From the NCBI RefSeq assembly GCF_963576545.1, contig NC_083639.1, positions 23,344,118 through 23,408,117 of the forward strand: 64,000 nucleotides of DNA. Direction: 5' to 3'. This stretch comes from Limanda limanda (Eukaryota; Chordata; Actinopteri; Pleuronectiformes; Pleuronectidae). A program made the translations under genes and the position numbers. Positions 37,174 to 48,063 of this stretch are shown piece after piece (the stretch's first letter is position 1; the number at the start of each line of letters is the position of its first letter). The notes under the pieces are model-generated. The model did no database searches and was not told where the DNA came from. It was given only the letters and a program-made list of their open reading frames with translations.

Positions 37174-37472
37174 ATCATGCTACCCTATGGTTCTTTGCTT
37201 TCTTCAGATCCAGAGGGACTCGCAGCCCCATGTGAAAGAAACTTAATTTGATAAGTTCTGTTCCACAAGTGAGGCAGTGTCCTCAAGAGGGACCCGGAGT
37301 GCAGTCCAATACAAGGGCGCAGAGCCCCTTGCAGAAGCATCACATTTTGTATGGTTTTTTCAACATATCCTATCTGACCAGGCCATATGTTGTGATCCCA
37401 AAGACAAAGCGCAAGGACCTTGCCTGGGATAAAGGTCAAGTGGATGACGTGGCTCAGCCCATGCAATATAGG
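37134..37472 (+). other. 339-bp segment present only in unit 22
   Basis: Units 1-21 join GATGA directly to CTATTAAGG; unit 22 has 339 bp between them. Its first part continues the homology with module A (GCAGCATTA then GATTCTGAACTG). The segment is therefore more likely an ancestral piece deleted from the amplified form than a later insertion. The remainder is not recognised. Confidence 0.8.
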
Positions 37473-37727
37473 CTATTAAGGCCCAGTTGGGATCAGCATT
37501 CATCCCAAATGCAGTATACTCTGAGCATATATGAAATCTTTGCAAATTGAGTGTACACAAAGTCGCCAATGTAAGTCCTCAGTCCTTTTCAAAATCCAGT
37601 TTACTGGAGTAGAAAGCCAGTTCACCAAAAGATTTCTCATCATCCCCCCAACAGAAAGAGTACAATGTATTAAAAGTCAGAACAGTGCCACTTTTTTTAG
37701 AAATGGCCGAGTTTTGCAGTGAAGCAG

Positions 37728-37797
37728 TCAGTTAGTATAGTGGCAAGTATCTCCGCCTGTCACGCGGAAGACCGGGGTTCGATTCCCCGACGAGGAG
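37728..37797 (+). pseudogene. tRNA-Asp (GTC), unit 22, broken acceptor stem
   Basis: The 5' end reads TCAGTTAG where intact copies have TCCTCGTTAG: two bases are lost and the 5' acceptor strand no longer matches ACGAGGA. The rest, including anticodon and B box, is intact. It may still be transcribed but should not mature into a normal tRNA. Confidence 0.85.
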
Positions 37798-38271
37798 TCC
37801 GTCTTTGTTTTCTACTCAATCTTCACAACAGGGCAAATCAGAAGTAATGCTCCAGTATGCAGCTCTCAAGGTTAGGCTTTAATCCCATGCCCCAAAACAA
37901 CTGCCTTCAACCATTAATGTAGTAACAGTGGTACCCGGATCACAACAACCACACACAACCTGCCTTCTCTCTTTGAGAATGGGTCACATATTGCCACCAT
38001 CAGATTGAGTCTAAACTGATGTTATTTGCTGGTTGCTTGCACGTAAGGCGTGTACCTCAAAAGTGAATGAGCCACGTGGTCACAGTGAACATTGAGCCAT
38101 TACCCTATCGGCGACTTCAGTCCAGTTTTGAATCTCTCTTCTGAAATCTCAAAGGACTCCTTGTACCAAATTCTTATGAATCCGATTTGGCTCTTCTCAT
38201 AAAAATACTTATGAGACTCGGTGGTTATGGTGTATTTTCCAGTGTCAGGCCAAAAGGATCATGCTACGTCT

Positions 38272-38344
38272 GTTTCTGTAGCGTAGTGGTTATCACGTTC
38301 GCTTAACACGCAAAAGGTCCCCAGCTCGAAACTGGGCAGAAACA
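38272..38344 (+). pseudogene. tRNA-Val (AAC), unit 23, degenerate
   Basis: T11 is changed to C (C11-A24 mismatch in the D-stem) and G41 to A (C29-A41 mismatch in the anticodon stem). The anticodon AAC and acceptor stem are intact. Two mismatches make it likely non-functional. Confidence 0.75.
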
Positions 38345-38600
38345 AATTCCTATGTCTCAACTATTTTCCAACACAGTGAGGTCAGAATTTTCTGGTAGAA
38401 AATGTATGTGACTCATAGCATCTCCATTCGCCATTGCTGTCATTCACTGTGAGTGTGATTTTGCAGATGCGGCGTCAAATTTGAGAAACTCTAGGAATGG
38501 CAAACTTTCCATTATCTCTCAGTCTGTCACTGCTTTGTCTGTATGTATTAAAAGTCAGAACAGCGCCACCTTTTTTTAGAAATGGCGGAGTTGTGCAGTT

Positions 38601-38672
38601 TCCTTGTTAGTATAGTGGCAAGCATCTCTGCCTGTCACGCGGAAGACCGGGGTTCGATTCCCCGACGAGGAG
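38601..38672 (+). tRNA. tRNA-Asp (GTC), unit 23, diverged
   Basis: Changes are C5 to T (T-G wobble with 68), T23 to C (D-stem mismatch with A12) and C29 to T (wobble with G41). The anticodon and B box are intact. It may be weakly functional. The upstream flank is shortened (GCAGTTTCC in place of GCAGTGAAGCAGTCC). Confidence 0.8.
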
Positions 38673-38794
38673 TCCATCTTTGTTTTTTACTCAATCTTCA
38701 CAACAGGGCAAATCAGAAGTAATGCCCCAGTATGCAGCTCTCAAGGTTAGGCTTTAATCCCATCCCCCAAAACAACTGCCTTCAACCATTAATG
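38673..38794 (+). repeat. Unit 24 stub, right end of the array
   Basis: The first 122 bases of a unit, ending at CCATTAATG, after which all similarity stops. The T-run after the tRNA-Asp is longer here (T6). Confidence 0.9.
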
Positions 38795-39034
38795 AAAATG
38801 AAACAAAAAATGTACCGACAGCACTCTACCAGTTCTCTGGTGGGTTATATACTTTGCATTGCTCTCTCCAGCCCCTCATCAGAATCCATCACTGTGACAA
38901 AGACAGAAAGAGATAAGAGCATTGTAAAAATGTATTTCTATATTGGTTATAATAATCATGGTGCATGACTGCATTGTATTTTGACATTTGTCAACTAATA
39001 CAGCTTAATTTCATGCACACTGAAAAAGAAAACC
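38795..39034. other. AT-rich flank of the array, no gene seen
   Basis: Unique-looking sequence between the array stub and the Tc1-like fragment. A short open frame crosses the junction from the repeat and has no coding character I recognise. Confidence 0.4.
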
Positions 39035-39273
39035 TACTCATGGCTTCATTGGGTGTATAATAATACTACTTATGGCCATGTGATATTTCAGTTTTTCTTT
39101 TTTAATAAATTTGCAAAAATATCTACATTTCTGTTTTTTTCTGTCAAGATGGGGTGCTGAGTGTACATTAATGAGAAATAAAATTAACTTTTTTAATTTT
39201 AGCAAATGGCTGCAATGAAACAAAGAGTGAAAAATGTAAAGGGGTCTGAATACTTTCCGTATCCCACTGTATA
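39035..39273 (+). mobile_element. Tc1/mariner-like 3' end fragment
   Basis: The sequence ends GGGGTCTGAATACTTTCCG followed by CACTGTATA, recalled as the terminal motif of many fish Tc1-like elements. The preceding non-coding stretch (GTGATATTTCAGTTTTTC and AAGATGGGGTGCTGAG) also matches what I remember of such ends. No transposase frame is present, so it is a truncated 3' remnant. It lies 240 bp from the array edge. Confidence 0.5.
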
Positions 39274-42200
39274 TTAAAAGACACGGCGCTAGCTTAGCGT
39301 AGCCGCTCGGCAGAACTAACGTTGTAAACATAAACTGTGTGGTAAAATAACCCTAAGGTTGTAAGGACACAATTGGTAGACAACAATACTTACAGACTTG
39401 CATAGCTAAACATAATTCACATTTGAGGGACAGAACAACAGGCAGCATTGTTATTCAATATAAAAAGGATAGACCTACCCCAAGACAATGTGACATACAT
39501 ATCTGCCAATAACTTATCGGGTCCTTCGTCCAACAGTCTCTTACATTTGTTGAAGAAAACAAAAAGATAAAGTAGTTGTTGAGCCGGATACTCCTGACGC
39601 TACTTCTTCAGTCATGCTTCATGCGCCAACATGTTCAGTGCCCGGGAGGGGCATTACGTCAGTAGTGTTTTAGCACTACCATAGATTGGAAACAGCTTAG
39701 GGCTGTTTAGCTAAACAATCAGCGGCAGCCGTGCTCGGGCATACATCCATACATATAACATAAATGCCCTAATGACTGGGGCTTCTTGGTTTGTTAATTG
39801 TTCTTTTGTGTGAAGTTAAAATTGACCCAACATAATAATCAATTATTATTTTTTAGGAGTTAATATAGAATAAGCCATTTTAAAAAATTAAATTTTCTGA
39901 TCATAATAGGCATTATAACTGGATATTTTAGGATTATCAAAACATGAGTTTAAAAGCTGAAACATAAAGTGAAGGCAAACCATCCGTCTTTCATGAGAAG
40001 GAAAAAGGGGGAATAACAGCCTCTGCTCTGTCACACATTTCAATTCTGGAAGCAATCTCCTTGGATCCAATCTGTGACCACTCCAGCTAAAGGTCAACGA
40101 ATCGAAATAAGGTTAAAAATGTGAAGTTCCCTTGAAATACTTCGAAGACCTGAGCGGTTGGTTTGAGACTGCCATGTTTTTTTTTCTCCTTACATGACAG
40201 AGCTGAGCGAGGTCAATACTGCGACATTTCAGCTGGAGAGCTGGAGTCAGTGGAACACAAGAAACTCTCACTTTAATTTCTGATCACACTTGGCACTTTT
40301 GGAGCAGAGGGCCATTTCAAGAATGTCAATTAGTCAGAGCTTGTAAACTTCTGTTCGTCCTTCTCATGGTTTTAAACATGGTAGGCTCACAGACCTTCAT
40401 TAAGTTGTGTTCAGGGTGATACAAATTGATACCTGGAAATTGATGTATGCAAGTTGAAAAACACTTTTTGCATCTCGTTCGTTGTTCATCGATGTGCAAC
40501 TTACATTATCCAGACAAACTGACAGTTTGTGAATGCCATTAAAATATCCTACAAAGGAGCCTCAGAGGCCAGAGGGGCATGTATCTGCATCGATACGAAC
40601 CAGAAATGAAAAATATTAGATCTGTCAAATATAGTACTTCGTGTAATGCAGAGAGGCATCCTCAAAAAAATGGGATAGATTTCCTTCAGGAACCCTCTGA
40701 AAAATTATAAATTACATTTTCACACCTTGGATATGTGATGATGATGCAGGGGGTATATTAATGGACACAGTGGACATTAGATGCTGGATGTAATGACATG
40801 ACTGATAATGTTCAAGGGAATGGCACATCTTTCTTTTGACTTTTTCTGAAATTGTTTTTAATAATTGTTTTCTTGTACAGTCCTTGATGTGTTGTATAAA
40901 GAACTGGGGCAGTTATCATCAACACCTTATACAAATGTATAGACTACAGAATTGTTATTTAAAATCATCACTTTCACCTTGTTTCCTCTTGTTTCATGCT
41001 GAGCGTGTCTTGCTTTTGTCATCTACATTTTTTTATACATTCTAACAGCAAGGGGCAACTTAAGCAATATCAAACCCCCTCTTCAACTGAATGTGATGAT
41101 TATCATGGTGAACTGTTTTCAGACCCTCAATATTCACTCAAAACCTGGATAATAAAAAAATCTAAACAGATACAAATTGTCTACAAAACAGACAAAAAAT
41201 TAAACGAGACATGAACTGAATGTGAATTGCAAAGTGCTCTGTTGTAAATGCTGTAGCTACTTGTTTGTTTGCTTATTGAAACCACAGTTAAGCAGTGGAA
41301 AGTAGTTTTGTCTGTCCTGATCTCTCCTACACACCCCATATAAATAAAATTCAATATAATGGATGAAATATCTAATGCTGATGAGATTCAGAAACCACAA
41401 ATAACATTAGAACCACTCTTTTTGTAAATGTATTTCCTTCTTTCTTTTAATAACAAATGTGGACAACCATCTTTATGTAAGCATACATTAGGAGACTCTT
41501 CTAGAGAGTTGCACTCTCATGTATCTACAGTAGCCCAAAATGGACAAGCTAAACACTGGCTCTAGAGCAAGTCGCAAGTCTTTCAAAAATACTTTTGCCT
41601 GAAAGGCCAGCGTAAATTTACCTATAAACTTGGACCTTGAGGCACCCCATAATGGAAGACTGGGGTTGATTTTAAAGCGTTGCAGTTCTCTCTTATGTTT
41701 GCTTTACCCTCTTTAATTTGGCCTAACAATAGTGAAATACCATATGGAAGCTTAATGAGTTACTCTATGAACGCTCTTTAATAGATTTCTCAGAATTCTT
41801 CAAACTTTCTTACTTTATGGCATGAATAAGGAAATGTTTCTGATCTTTCATGCACTTTGATATCTTTTTAGGAAAAAAAGTCAATTTGGGCAAGTCCGAT
41901 GGGGAATATGTTCAGAGAAAATATCTAATTAAAGCAGATAATGAGATCTTCCTGTGAATAGCGTGAATGTGCACTTTAATCTATGGTACAGATCACATTG
42001 TGTCGCAGGAATGTTGCATTTCAAAAGGCTCACTTGTCATAGAGGAATACAGCCAGGAGAAGACTGTATTCAACGCCTTTAAATGGGAAGGTGCAGGTTG
42101 AATGATTTTACTCTTCACTGGTTCTCACCTCATATGCAGTCTAAAGAAAACCTTACAGCTGAATAATATATTCATTAGTTCGATTCAGGTCCTTGGTTAA

Positions 42201-42770
42201 AAAATATGCTTCTTTAGTTTACCTTTTAATTAATTTTAATGTGCTTTTTGATGAATATAATTGGATGAATACCATGAATGAGCTGTTTATGTGGTCTTAG
42301 TGAAGAAGAAAAATGAACTGTAAATTATTAAATTGTAAATCATTTACGATAGAATTAGACCTACTTAGTTAAGTCTACTTGTTTTATTAACATATGGACT
42401 CAGAAATGAATAAATGTAGAAATAAATACTTACTTGTTAAACACTTACTTGTTTCTGCTCTTCTTCCATTATTTGTATTGTTCTAACGGTGTCTCTTTGT
42501 GTCTGTATCACTGCTTCAGTCAGGATGCAGCAACTTACAGAGGCACTCGCATGCAAGGAAATGCTGCATGCTCTAGTGGCCTCCTTGCACCAAACAGGGC
42601 TGTGGCCAACAAATAATGTCTTTCTTCACCTCACTCACAAGCACCTTTCTTTTAGTGTCAGAAAAGTAGAGCCACTTGGTCTTCTCGCTCTATGCCATTC
42701 AACATAAAAAAAAAAACATTTATCCACAGTGTTGTATTTACCCATCAGCATTCATAAGGTGCTTTGCCTT
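39274..42770. other. 3.5 kb without recognisable genes
   Basis: AT-rich sequence with only short random open frames. A slightly GC-richer patch near 39,590-39,740 has no clear features. No tRNA, splice-bounded exon chain or repeat tail was recognised. Confidence 0.4.
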
Positions 42771-42774
42771 GAAC

Positions 42775-43015
42775 ATTTACATTGAATGTGGGCATGTGGT
42801 GGGATATGAGACAGATCCACGTATGCACATTTCCGGGTGGAATGTGATTTATGAAGGGACCATTACTTTCAGGTGTGCATGCACACGTTATTAAACATTT
42901 TAAATGTTTTTTGGTGTACACCATCTTTGGCTTTTGCACACTCACACTTTCAGTATACATTTTATGCACTGCTCCATAATTGAGGCCCCTGGGCTTTATG
43001 GCAGAATGGCCTGAA
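42775..43015. mobile_element. Dispersed-repeat remnant, probably non-autonomous
   Basis: The sequence contains repeated GTGCATGCACACG-like and GTACACC-like stretches and ends TAATTGAGGCCCCTGG, a phrase I recall from abundant fish repeats. The class is not certain and no target duplication was identified. Confidence 0.3.
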
Positions 43016-43374
43016 TCGTGGGGTCTCCTCAGTAAAAGACACATGAAAGAACCCAAAGGAACCTCGGATAGTGAGAAACAAGTTTCTTTGTGATGATGAA
43101 ACCAAGACTCAGTTGTGTCATATTTTGAGAAAACCAGGCAATATTTATAACCTGTGAAATACCCTCCCTGTGAGAGTGCTATACAGTGGCAGAGACTGGA
43201 AGACTGGTCGGGGTTGAGGGGAAGCTCTATCAGTTCATTAGCTCATCAGCCCAGTAGTTTTTGAATCACTTGTTCTATTTCCCTTCTCAGTTCTTTGCTT
43301 CTGCCAGTTTGGTATCAAGTGGTGTAGTAGTATGCATACTTAACTTATTCCTTGTCTTTCTTCGCTAATACTAA

Positions 43375-43753
43375 TCTGTGTCTTCCTTTACACTAGAATC
43401 ATTCCCTGCTAACCAGGTATCTCACACAACAGCTGGACCGATTGCTCAGTTCCTTCAGTACAAGCTGGTTGTGTCCAACTACTTCTCAATTCCTTCCCTT
43501 GCCTACCAGCTCTTCAGTGCTTATTTCAGACATCCACCACATCTCCCTTTGCATTACCTGCTGGAGTTATCATTTATCATTCTAAGACATTTAGAAAAAA
43601 TTCTTCCTTTTATCCTGGTTACTTTGAGACAGTGTTCTGCTTTTGGGTTCATCTGTTAACCACAATTGAACTGAACACCATGGACCCAGCTGGTATTATT
43701 CAACACACCCTCTCTTCCCAAGGTGCCTTTTTCAGACAGCAGGATTCAATTTG
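43375..43753 (+). mobile_element. Gypsy-like LTR leader and gag start, fossil
   Basis: A pyrimidine-rich stretch ending in TTTGGGTTCATCTGTT is followed by an ATG at 43680 opening a frame that begins MDPAG. That layout is typical of the leader and gag start of fish Ty3/Gypsy elements. The frame stops after 24 codons, and no protease, reverse transcriptase or second LTR is visible. Only a decayed 5' piece remains. Confidence 0.4.
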
Positions 43754-44508
43754 AGTTATTGATTTTTTGGGATGCAGTTTAACAAAGAGAGAGAGACTTA
43801 GCAAGGCCAATATAAAGCTATTGAGGAAATATAGTTAATTTACTAATGGAATGGTAAAATCAAAATGCAGACTATGACACTAAATTATAATTGTGCAGTT
43901 TGGAACATTAACCCATATTTTGACATTCTGTTTTTAATCCAGCCATTCATGATCTATACCACCTATCCTTTGATAGTTGAACTAATCCGAGCTGATAATG
44001 GGTCAGAGGCATGTTACCCTCTGGACAAAATGTCCATCCATCCAAAAATGCAACAATTCCAACAAATTGGCAAAGTAAAAAGATTTTAAATACCTAGTAT
44101 GTTGGGGTGCTCTGAAACAATTATTGAATTGAAAGCTTTGCTACACTTTTTTGATACTTGATAGACTTGACCAACATGCAGAGCTTGTCTTCCCAAGTGT
44201 TTCAGCAGCAGCCATCAGACCTCAGCACATACAGTGCTAAAATAACCTATATTATGTGGTTACTCAGGGGAACATTTTTAGCTGAACTACAGCAGCGTGG
44301 GAGAATCAGCCATTTATCAGTTTGTCTTTGATTGTTTCAAGTCACTAGCTACCAGGCTAGACAGTAGCATTGGGGATGCTGGTGAGCCAGACCAAATGCA
44401 GTTTCATGCTATTCTGTGTTTGAATAATACTTCGCTGTATTTGACTATCTGGTACATTATGGGGCAGATAAAAACTTTTGAATAAGGATTTGTGCCAAGA
44501 TTCTAGAT
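43754..44508. other. No gene recognised
   Basis: AT-rich intergenic or intronic sequence with short chance open frames only. Confidence 0.4.
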
Positions 44509-44640
44509 CAGTGGTCACCAACCCGTCAATCGCGACTGACCAGTCCCTCTGGACAGTCGTCACTGTCGATCCCTGTTATGCTCTTTGCTTTACTTCAGTG
44601 CATTTACTTTGAAACAGGTTTGGGTTCTCTGCACAACATA
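44509..44640 (+). mobile_element. hAT-type terminus (outward 5' end)
   Basis: It starts CAGTGGTCACCAACCCGTC, near-identical to the inverted terminus at 54,901, and both contain TGTCGATCCC further in. The bases just outside (TTCTAGAT, 44501-44508) would be the target duplication, but no matching copy was found. It is a solo end of a decayed element. Confidence 0.45.
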
Positions 44641-45957
44641 TTGTTGAACTGAGAAGCTATAGAGATGGCCTTGGCTCTACCTTCACATTGGTCAGATGAC
44701 TTTGCCATCATGGAGCAGAAAGATGGAGCCAATTGAGAAATACGTAAAAAAGTCTCAAATATCATTCACCCAGAGTGTTGTTCCTGTAATTATTTTAAAG
44801 GCAATATAACTACCACTAATCAACACTGCGTTTAAACCCATTCACAGTGACACAGTTTCATCATGTATTAGTGAAATGCATGCCATTTGGTGCTGAAGAT
44901 AATATTGTAAAAGAATTCAATACCTACCAGGGCCACTTTAAATATCTGTTCATGCTTTTTGGTTCAACCAACTGTCTTCCAGGTGCTTGGCAATAATGTT
45001 CTTCTGTCAGACCTACAAAAGCTGGGGCTGACTTTTTGAGACCTCTTTCCCTTTGCATTTTCAAAATCTATTCTGCACCTGTGTAGTTTTGCATCGCCAA
45101 TGAGGCCTTGGGGAGTTGCAATTAGACAATAGTTGAGGTCTAACTGACTTAGGAAAGCTTAAACATGTATCCTTGGTTGAACATTGTGCATGCTTTTGCA
45201 CTTTAAGCCACTTCTGGTTAACATAGAACCCACACATATGCAGGTAAAGCTTCTTCAGTCGTGAAAAAAGCATCTAGCCGCCGGGACTGCCTCAGTATCA
45301 ACAATCATGAGTTCATGCAAATTTGATTATAATAACATAGACATTATGTTTTCGTCAGTGTGTCCCACTCATTACTTTTGCTCTGTCATAATCGTGTCCA
45401 TCTAACCATGTAGCTTGTTGAAAGTCAAGGTTTTCCTGTACTGCCCCATCTTTCTAGTACCAAAGGACCAATGATATCTTCTCTATCTTATTAAGGTCTT
45501 CAACGTTGACAAATTACACTTTCACTTACTTCCTCAGATAAATCATTACAGAGCATTATAGGATTTAACTTGTATTTTGTGTTTACTTGATTTTTACTAC
45601 TAAGTAATGGTTTGCTGTCTTTTCCAAAATGTCTAAATCTGTTACCTGCCTCTCTGTCTCTTTTTGTTCAGTGCTTTTAAAATAAGTGTGTTAGCTAATG
45701 TTTAAATCTATATTTAATTTGCTTGTATTTTCTTGCTGTACACATTTTATAGCATAGAGCAAGAGTCTGTCAGTATTCTCTTATTGTGCTTTCTCCATGC
45801 AAACATGGCATTGACATGACCCTCAGATTTGAAAGCCCCAATCTTTCCACGCTGTCTTTTTTCAATGAGTGCAATCCAGTGGGATTTGAATACATATAAT
45901 GAAGTACTTGACAGGGAGAAATGTGAACAAGCAGAACAGTAGGCAGCACCCCAGGAG
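44641..45957. other. No gene recognised
   Basis: Some of the first 300 bases may be the interior of the hAT element whose end lies at 44,509. Otherwise only AT-rich sequence is seen. Confidence 0.35.
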
Positions 45958-46690
45958 TTATCCAGCCATGACTGCTTTAAAAATATGCTGTTGAAAGACT
46001 GCTTCCTGTTGCCTTCCTGGTTCTTGATCTCTTCCCCGGAGTCCCCTTGCTATATTGTCCGTAGATCCAGGGCCGCGGCTGCGGCCACATCGTGGATTGT
46101 TATCTGCGGATAGCGTATCAGTGATCAGAATGGTGGATCCAGTATGGCGGATTCTGTATCGTGCTGGCATCTGATAATGGAGGTGGACCACAATCGAAAT
46201 GGTAGCTGATGGTGGATCCTGATGGCGGCAGTGGACAAAGACTGTCGACTATAATGGCATCCGATCTTGATGGTGGATCATGATCTTGCTGGCTGCTTAC
46301 CATAGACTATGATTGCAGCAGGACTGCTTGATATATAAAATATTTCACCAAGGAAACTTGACCATTACTGACAATAATCTTCAGTTATGCTTCAAAATGT
46401 TTATTCTAATCAATGCTGCAAATACCCTTATCATGCTGTTGTTCTCCTTTACACTTGACATCTATTGTACTTCTGTCCTTTCTGGGAGAAGGATCCCTCA
46501 TATGTGGCTCTCTCTGTGGTCTCCACCTTCTTTTTATCGTGTACCTGCAAAAGGATTTTTCAGTAGTTTTTCCTTACTCTTGTTGAGGGTTAAGGGCAGA
46601 AGATGTCACACCTTGTTAAAGCCCTATGAGACAAATTGTGATTTGTCAATATGGGCTATACCAATGAAATTTGATTGATTTGTTTCTTGG
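45958..46690 (+). mobile_element. Dispersed repeat with retroposon-like tail
   Basis: A GC-richer head contains the motif ATGGTGGATC three times (46130, 46209, 46270). The 3' part, from the TTCTGGGAGAAGGATCCC region to a TTTGATTGATTTG tail, resembles a repeat end common in percomorph genomes as I remember it. The class (LINE or SINE) is unknown and no intact reverse transcriptase frame is visible. Confidence 0.4.
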
Positions 46691-47094
46691 AAATACCTCT
46701 CAAAAGGCAATGGAGGAACTTCTGATCTGCAAAACATCTGAGCAAAATACAAATAATCAAGATTACCTTAATTCAGCATGAGGCTCACTCTTGCAATATA
46801 TAAAGGTATTGTGGCTGCCTCTCATAAGGCACGTCACATCTTATCAAAACAGTTGAGTTAGTATTGGTCAGTATAACAACATGTTCCATATAAAAACTAT
46901 ACTACTACAGAGATTAAATGTCACAACACATAGCGAGGTCCAGGTGGGGCTGCTTGTGCATGTGTAGCATGTGAAGAAAGAGGCTCTCTATCATTGCTGT
47001 CACTGTTACCGTCAGCTGACATATCATCCATGGGAAACCTGTGGCATCCACATGTTGGTCATGGGCATATTGGTGTTATATATTTTCCTTTGTG

Positions 47095-47119
47095 TTTTTT
47101 TTTGGGGGGGGGGGGGGGG
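47095..47119 (+). repeat. T9-G16 homopolymer tract
   Basis: Nine T followed by sixteen uninterrupted G. The G-run can form a quadruplex and is also prone to sequencing-length error. Confidence 0.9.
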
Positions 47120-47950
47120 TTATGTTCTGTGTTGAGTGTATGGGTTTGCTCTGGATTAGCATATTGTGGCGGTAAAGTAGGAGTATGTGCCTCCCCCTGG
47201 AGGATAAAGAGATGTTGGTGTTGAGATGGAGTGTGAGGAAGGATGTTAGGGAGGAGTGGGGGAAAAGGATCAACAGGCAATTCAGAGAGTACGGCCCATA
47301 TACGGTCCATAAATACATGAGTCACACCAGAAACCCCAGAAAGACTGTAGTTATATTAAAATTAACGTTAAGAACTTCAGGTGATGGGTAGTATTCTCTC
47401 TTGCACACACACACATTAATGGCCATTTTCAAGGCAAACCTTACGTAAAAACATAGAGCTGGCAGTAGAAGCTCCGCTGCAGAATTGCAGCTGGTGTGAA
47501 AAACTGACAAACCGCAACATGCAGCAGAACTGCGGTGCAGCCGTTCCACGTCGCATCCGCAGCCAGTGTTTGCCACGGCGTAAAACAACCCCATCACACT
47601 ACAGCTTTGGTCAATTGATCCTCTGCCTGGAAGAACTAGAATGACATGTGAGCACCAAAACAAAGATGAGGAGGACAAAACTGCATATCAACAGAAGATG
47701 AGAATCAACCATAGAATAAAAAGTTATTTTAATTGTCTTTACTTTGATAGATCTCTGGATGCTTTCAGAGAGAGCAGTTCAGTAAATCATTCAAACTCTA
47801 AAAATATTAGTTTTTTCTCTCCACAGTTGCCAAGTGCCTGCTCATTGTGGGAAATGTTGGGTTTCTCTTTACATTTTAAGGTGTTGAAGGTCTTATTATG
47901 TTATGATTTGACCCTTAAAATTGAACTGAACTTATCTTACCTTTTATTAT
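47120..47950. other. No gene recognised
   Basis: The patch 47,460-47,590 is GC-rich with repeated GCAGAA and CTGCGG phrases, possibly a transposon end. A related phrase (CTGCGGTGCAACCG) occurs near 54,817, inside the other hAT-type end. No coding frame stands out. Confidence 0.3.
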
Positions 47951-48032
47951 AATTCATTCTTATTTTTGCCATGGATACATTTTTTGTGATGCGCTTTGTA
48001 ACCTTGTTTAGATAAGTGCTATACAAATTAAG

Positions 48033-48061
<29 letters not shown>
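47951..48061 (+). mobile_element. Retroposon-like 3' end with (ATT)n tail
   Basis: GATGCGCTTTGTAACC followed by AAGTGCTATACAAATTAAG and about nine TTA repeats is the usual form of fish LINE/SINE 3' ends. The 5' part is not recognised, so it is probably a short truncated insertion. Confidence 0.5.

Positions 48062-48063
<2 letters not shown>

Larger units (their letters stand above)
1..38672 (+). repeat. Tandem array of ~1.7-kb units, each with tRNA-Val(AAC), tRNA-Val(CAC), tRNA-Asp(GTC)
   Basis: Units run head to tail with the tRNA-Asp closing each one. Unit ends are 1706, 3409, 5112, 6815, 8518, 10221, 11924, 13626, 15329, 17032, 18735, 20438, 22141, 23844, 25547, 27250, 28951, 30653, 32355, 34057, 35759, 37797 and 38672. 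Most units are exactly 1703 bp; units 8 and 18-21 are 1702, unit 17 is 1701, unit 22 is 2038 and unit 23 is 875. Differences between units 1-21 are mostly scattered single bases. Bases 1-3 are the 3' end of a preceding tRNA-Asp, so the left end of the array lies outside the window. Tandem tRNA arrays are known in vertebrates (the Xenopus laevis 3.18-kb tDNA repeat, zebrafish tRNA clusters); this gene trio is what the sequence shows here. Confidence 0.98.
37798..38672 (+). repeat. Unit 23, truncated repeat unit
   Basis: It begins as a normal unit but diverges more than the others. At about 38,541 it jumps from the middle of module A to the end of the spacer before tRNA-Asp, deleting Val(CAC) and its flanks. 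The junction reads TGTCTGTATGTATTAAAAG. Confidence 0.9.

Noticed and set aside
37248..37550. 100-codon frame in unit 22 as a gene
   Set aside because: It crosses the 339-bp segment into ordinary spacer, and no other unit keeps it.
1..38672. CRISPR array or rDNA repeat
   Set aside because: Units are 1.7 kb with internal tRNA genes, without short repeats and unique spacers, and without any rRNA sequence.
46313..46678. 121-codon frame as a gene
   Set aside because: It lies within a dispersed-repeat-like sequence and ends in its tail.
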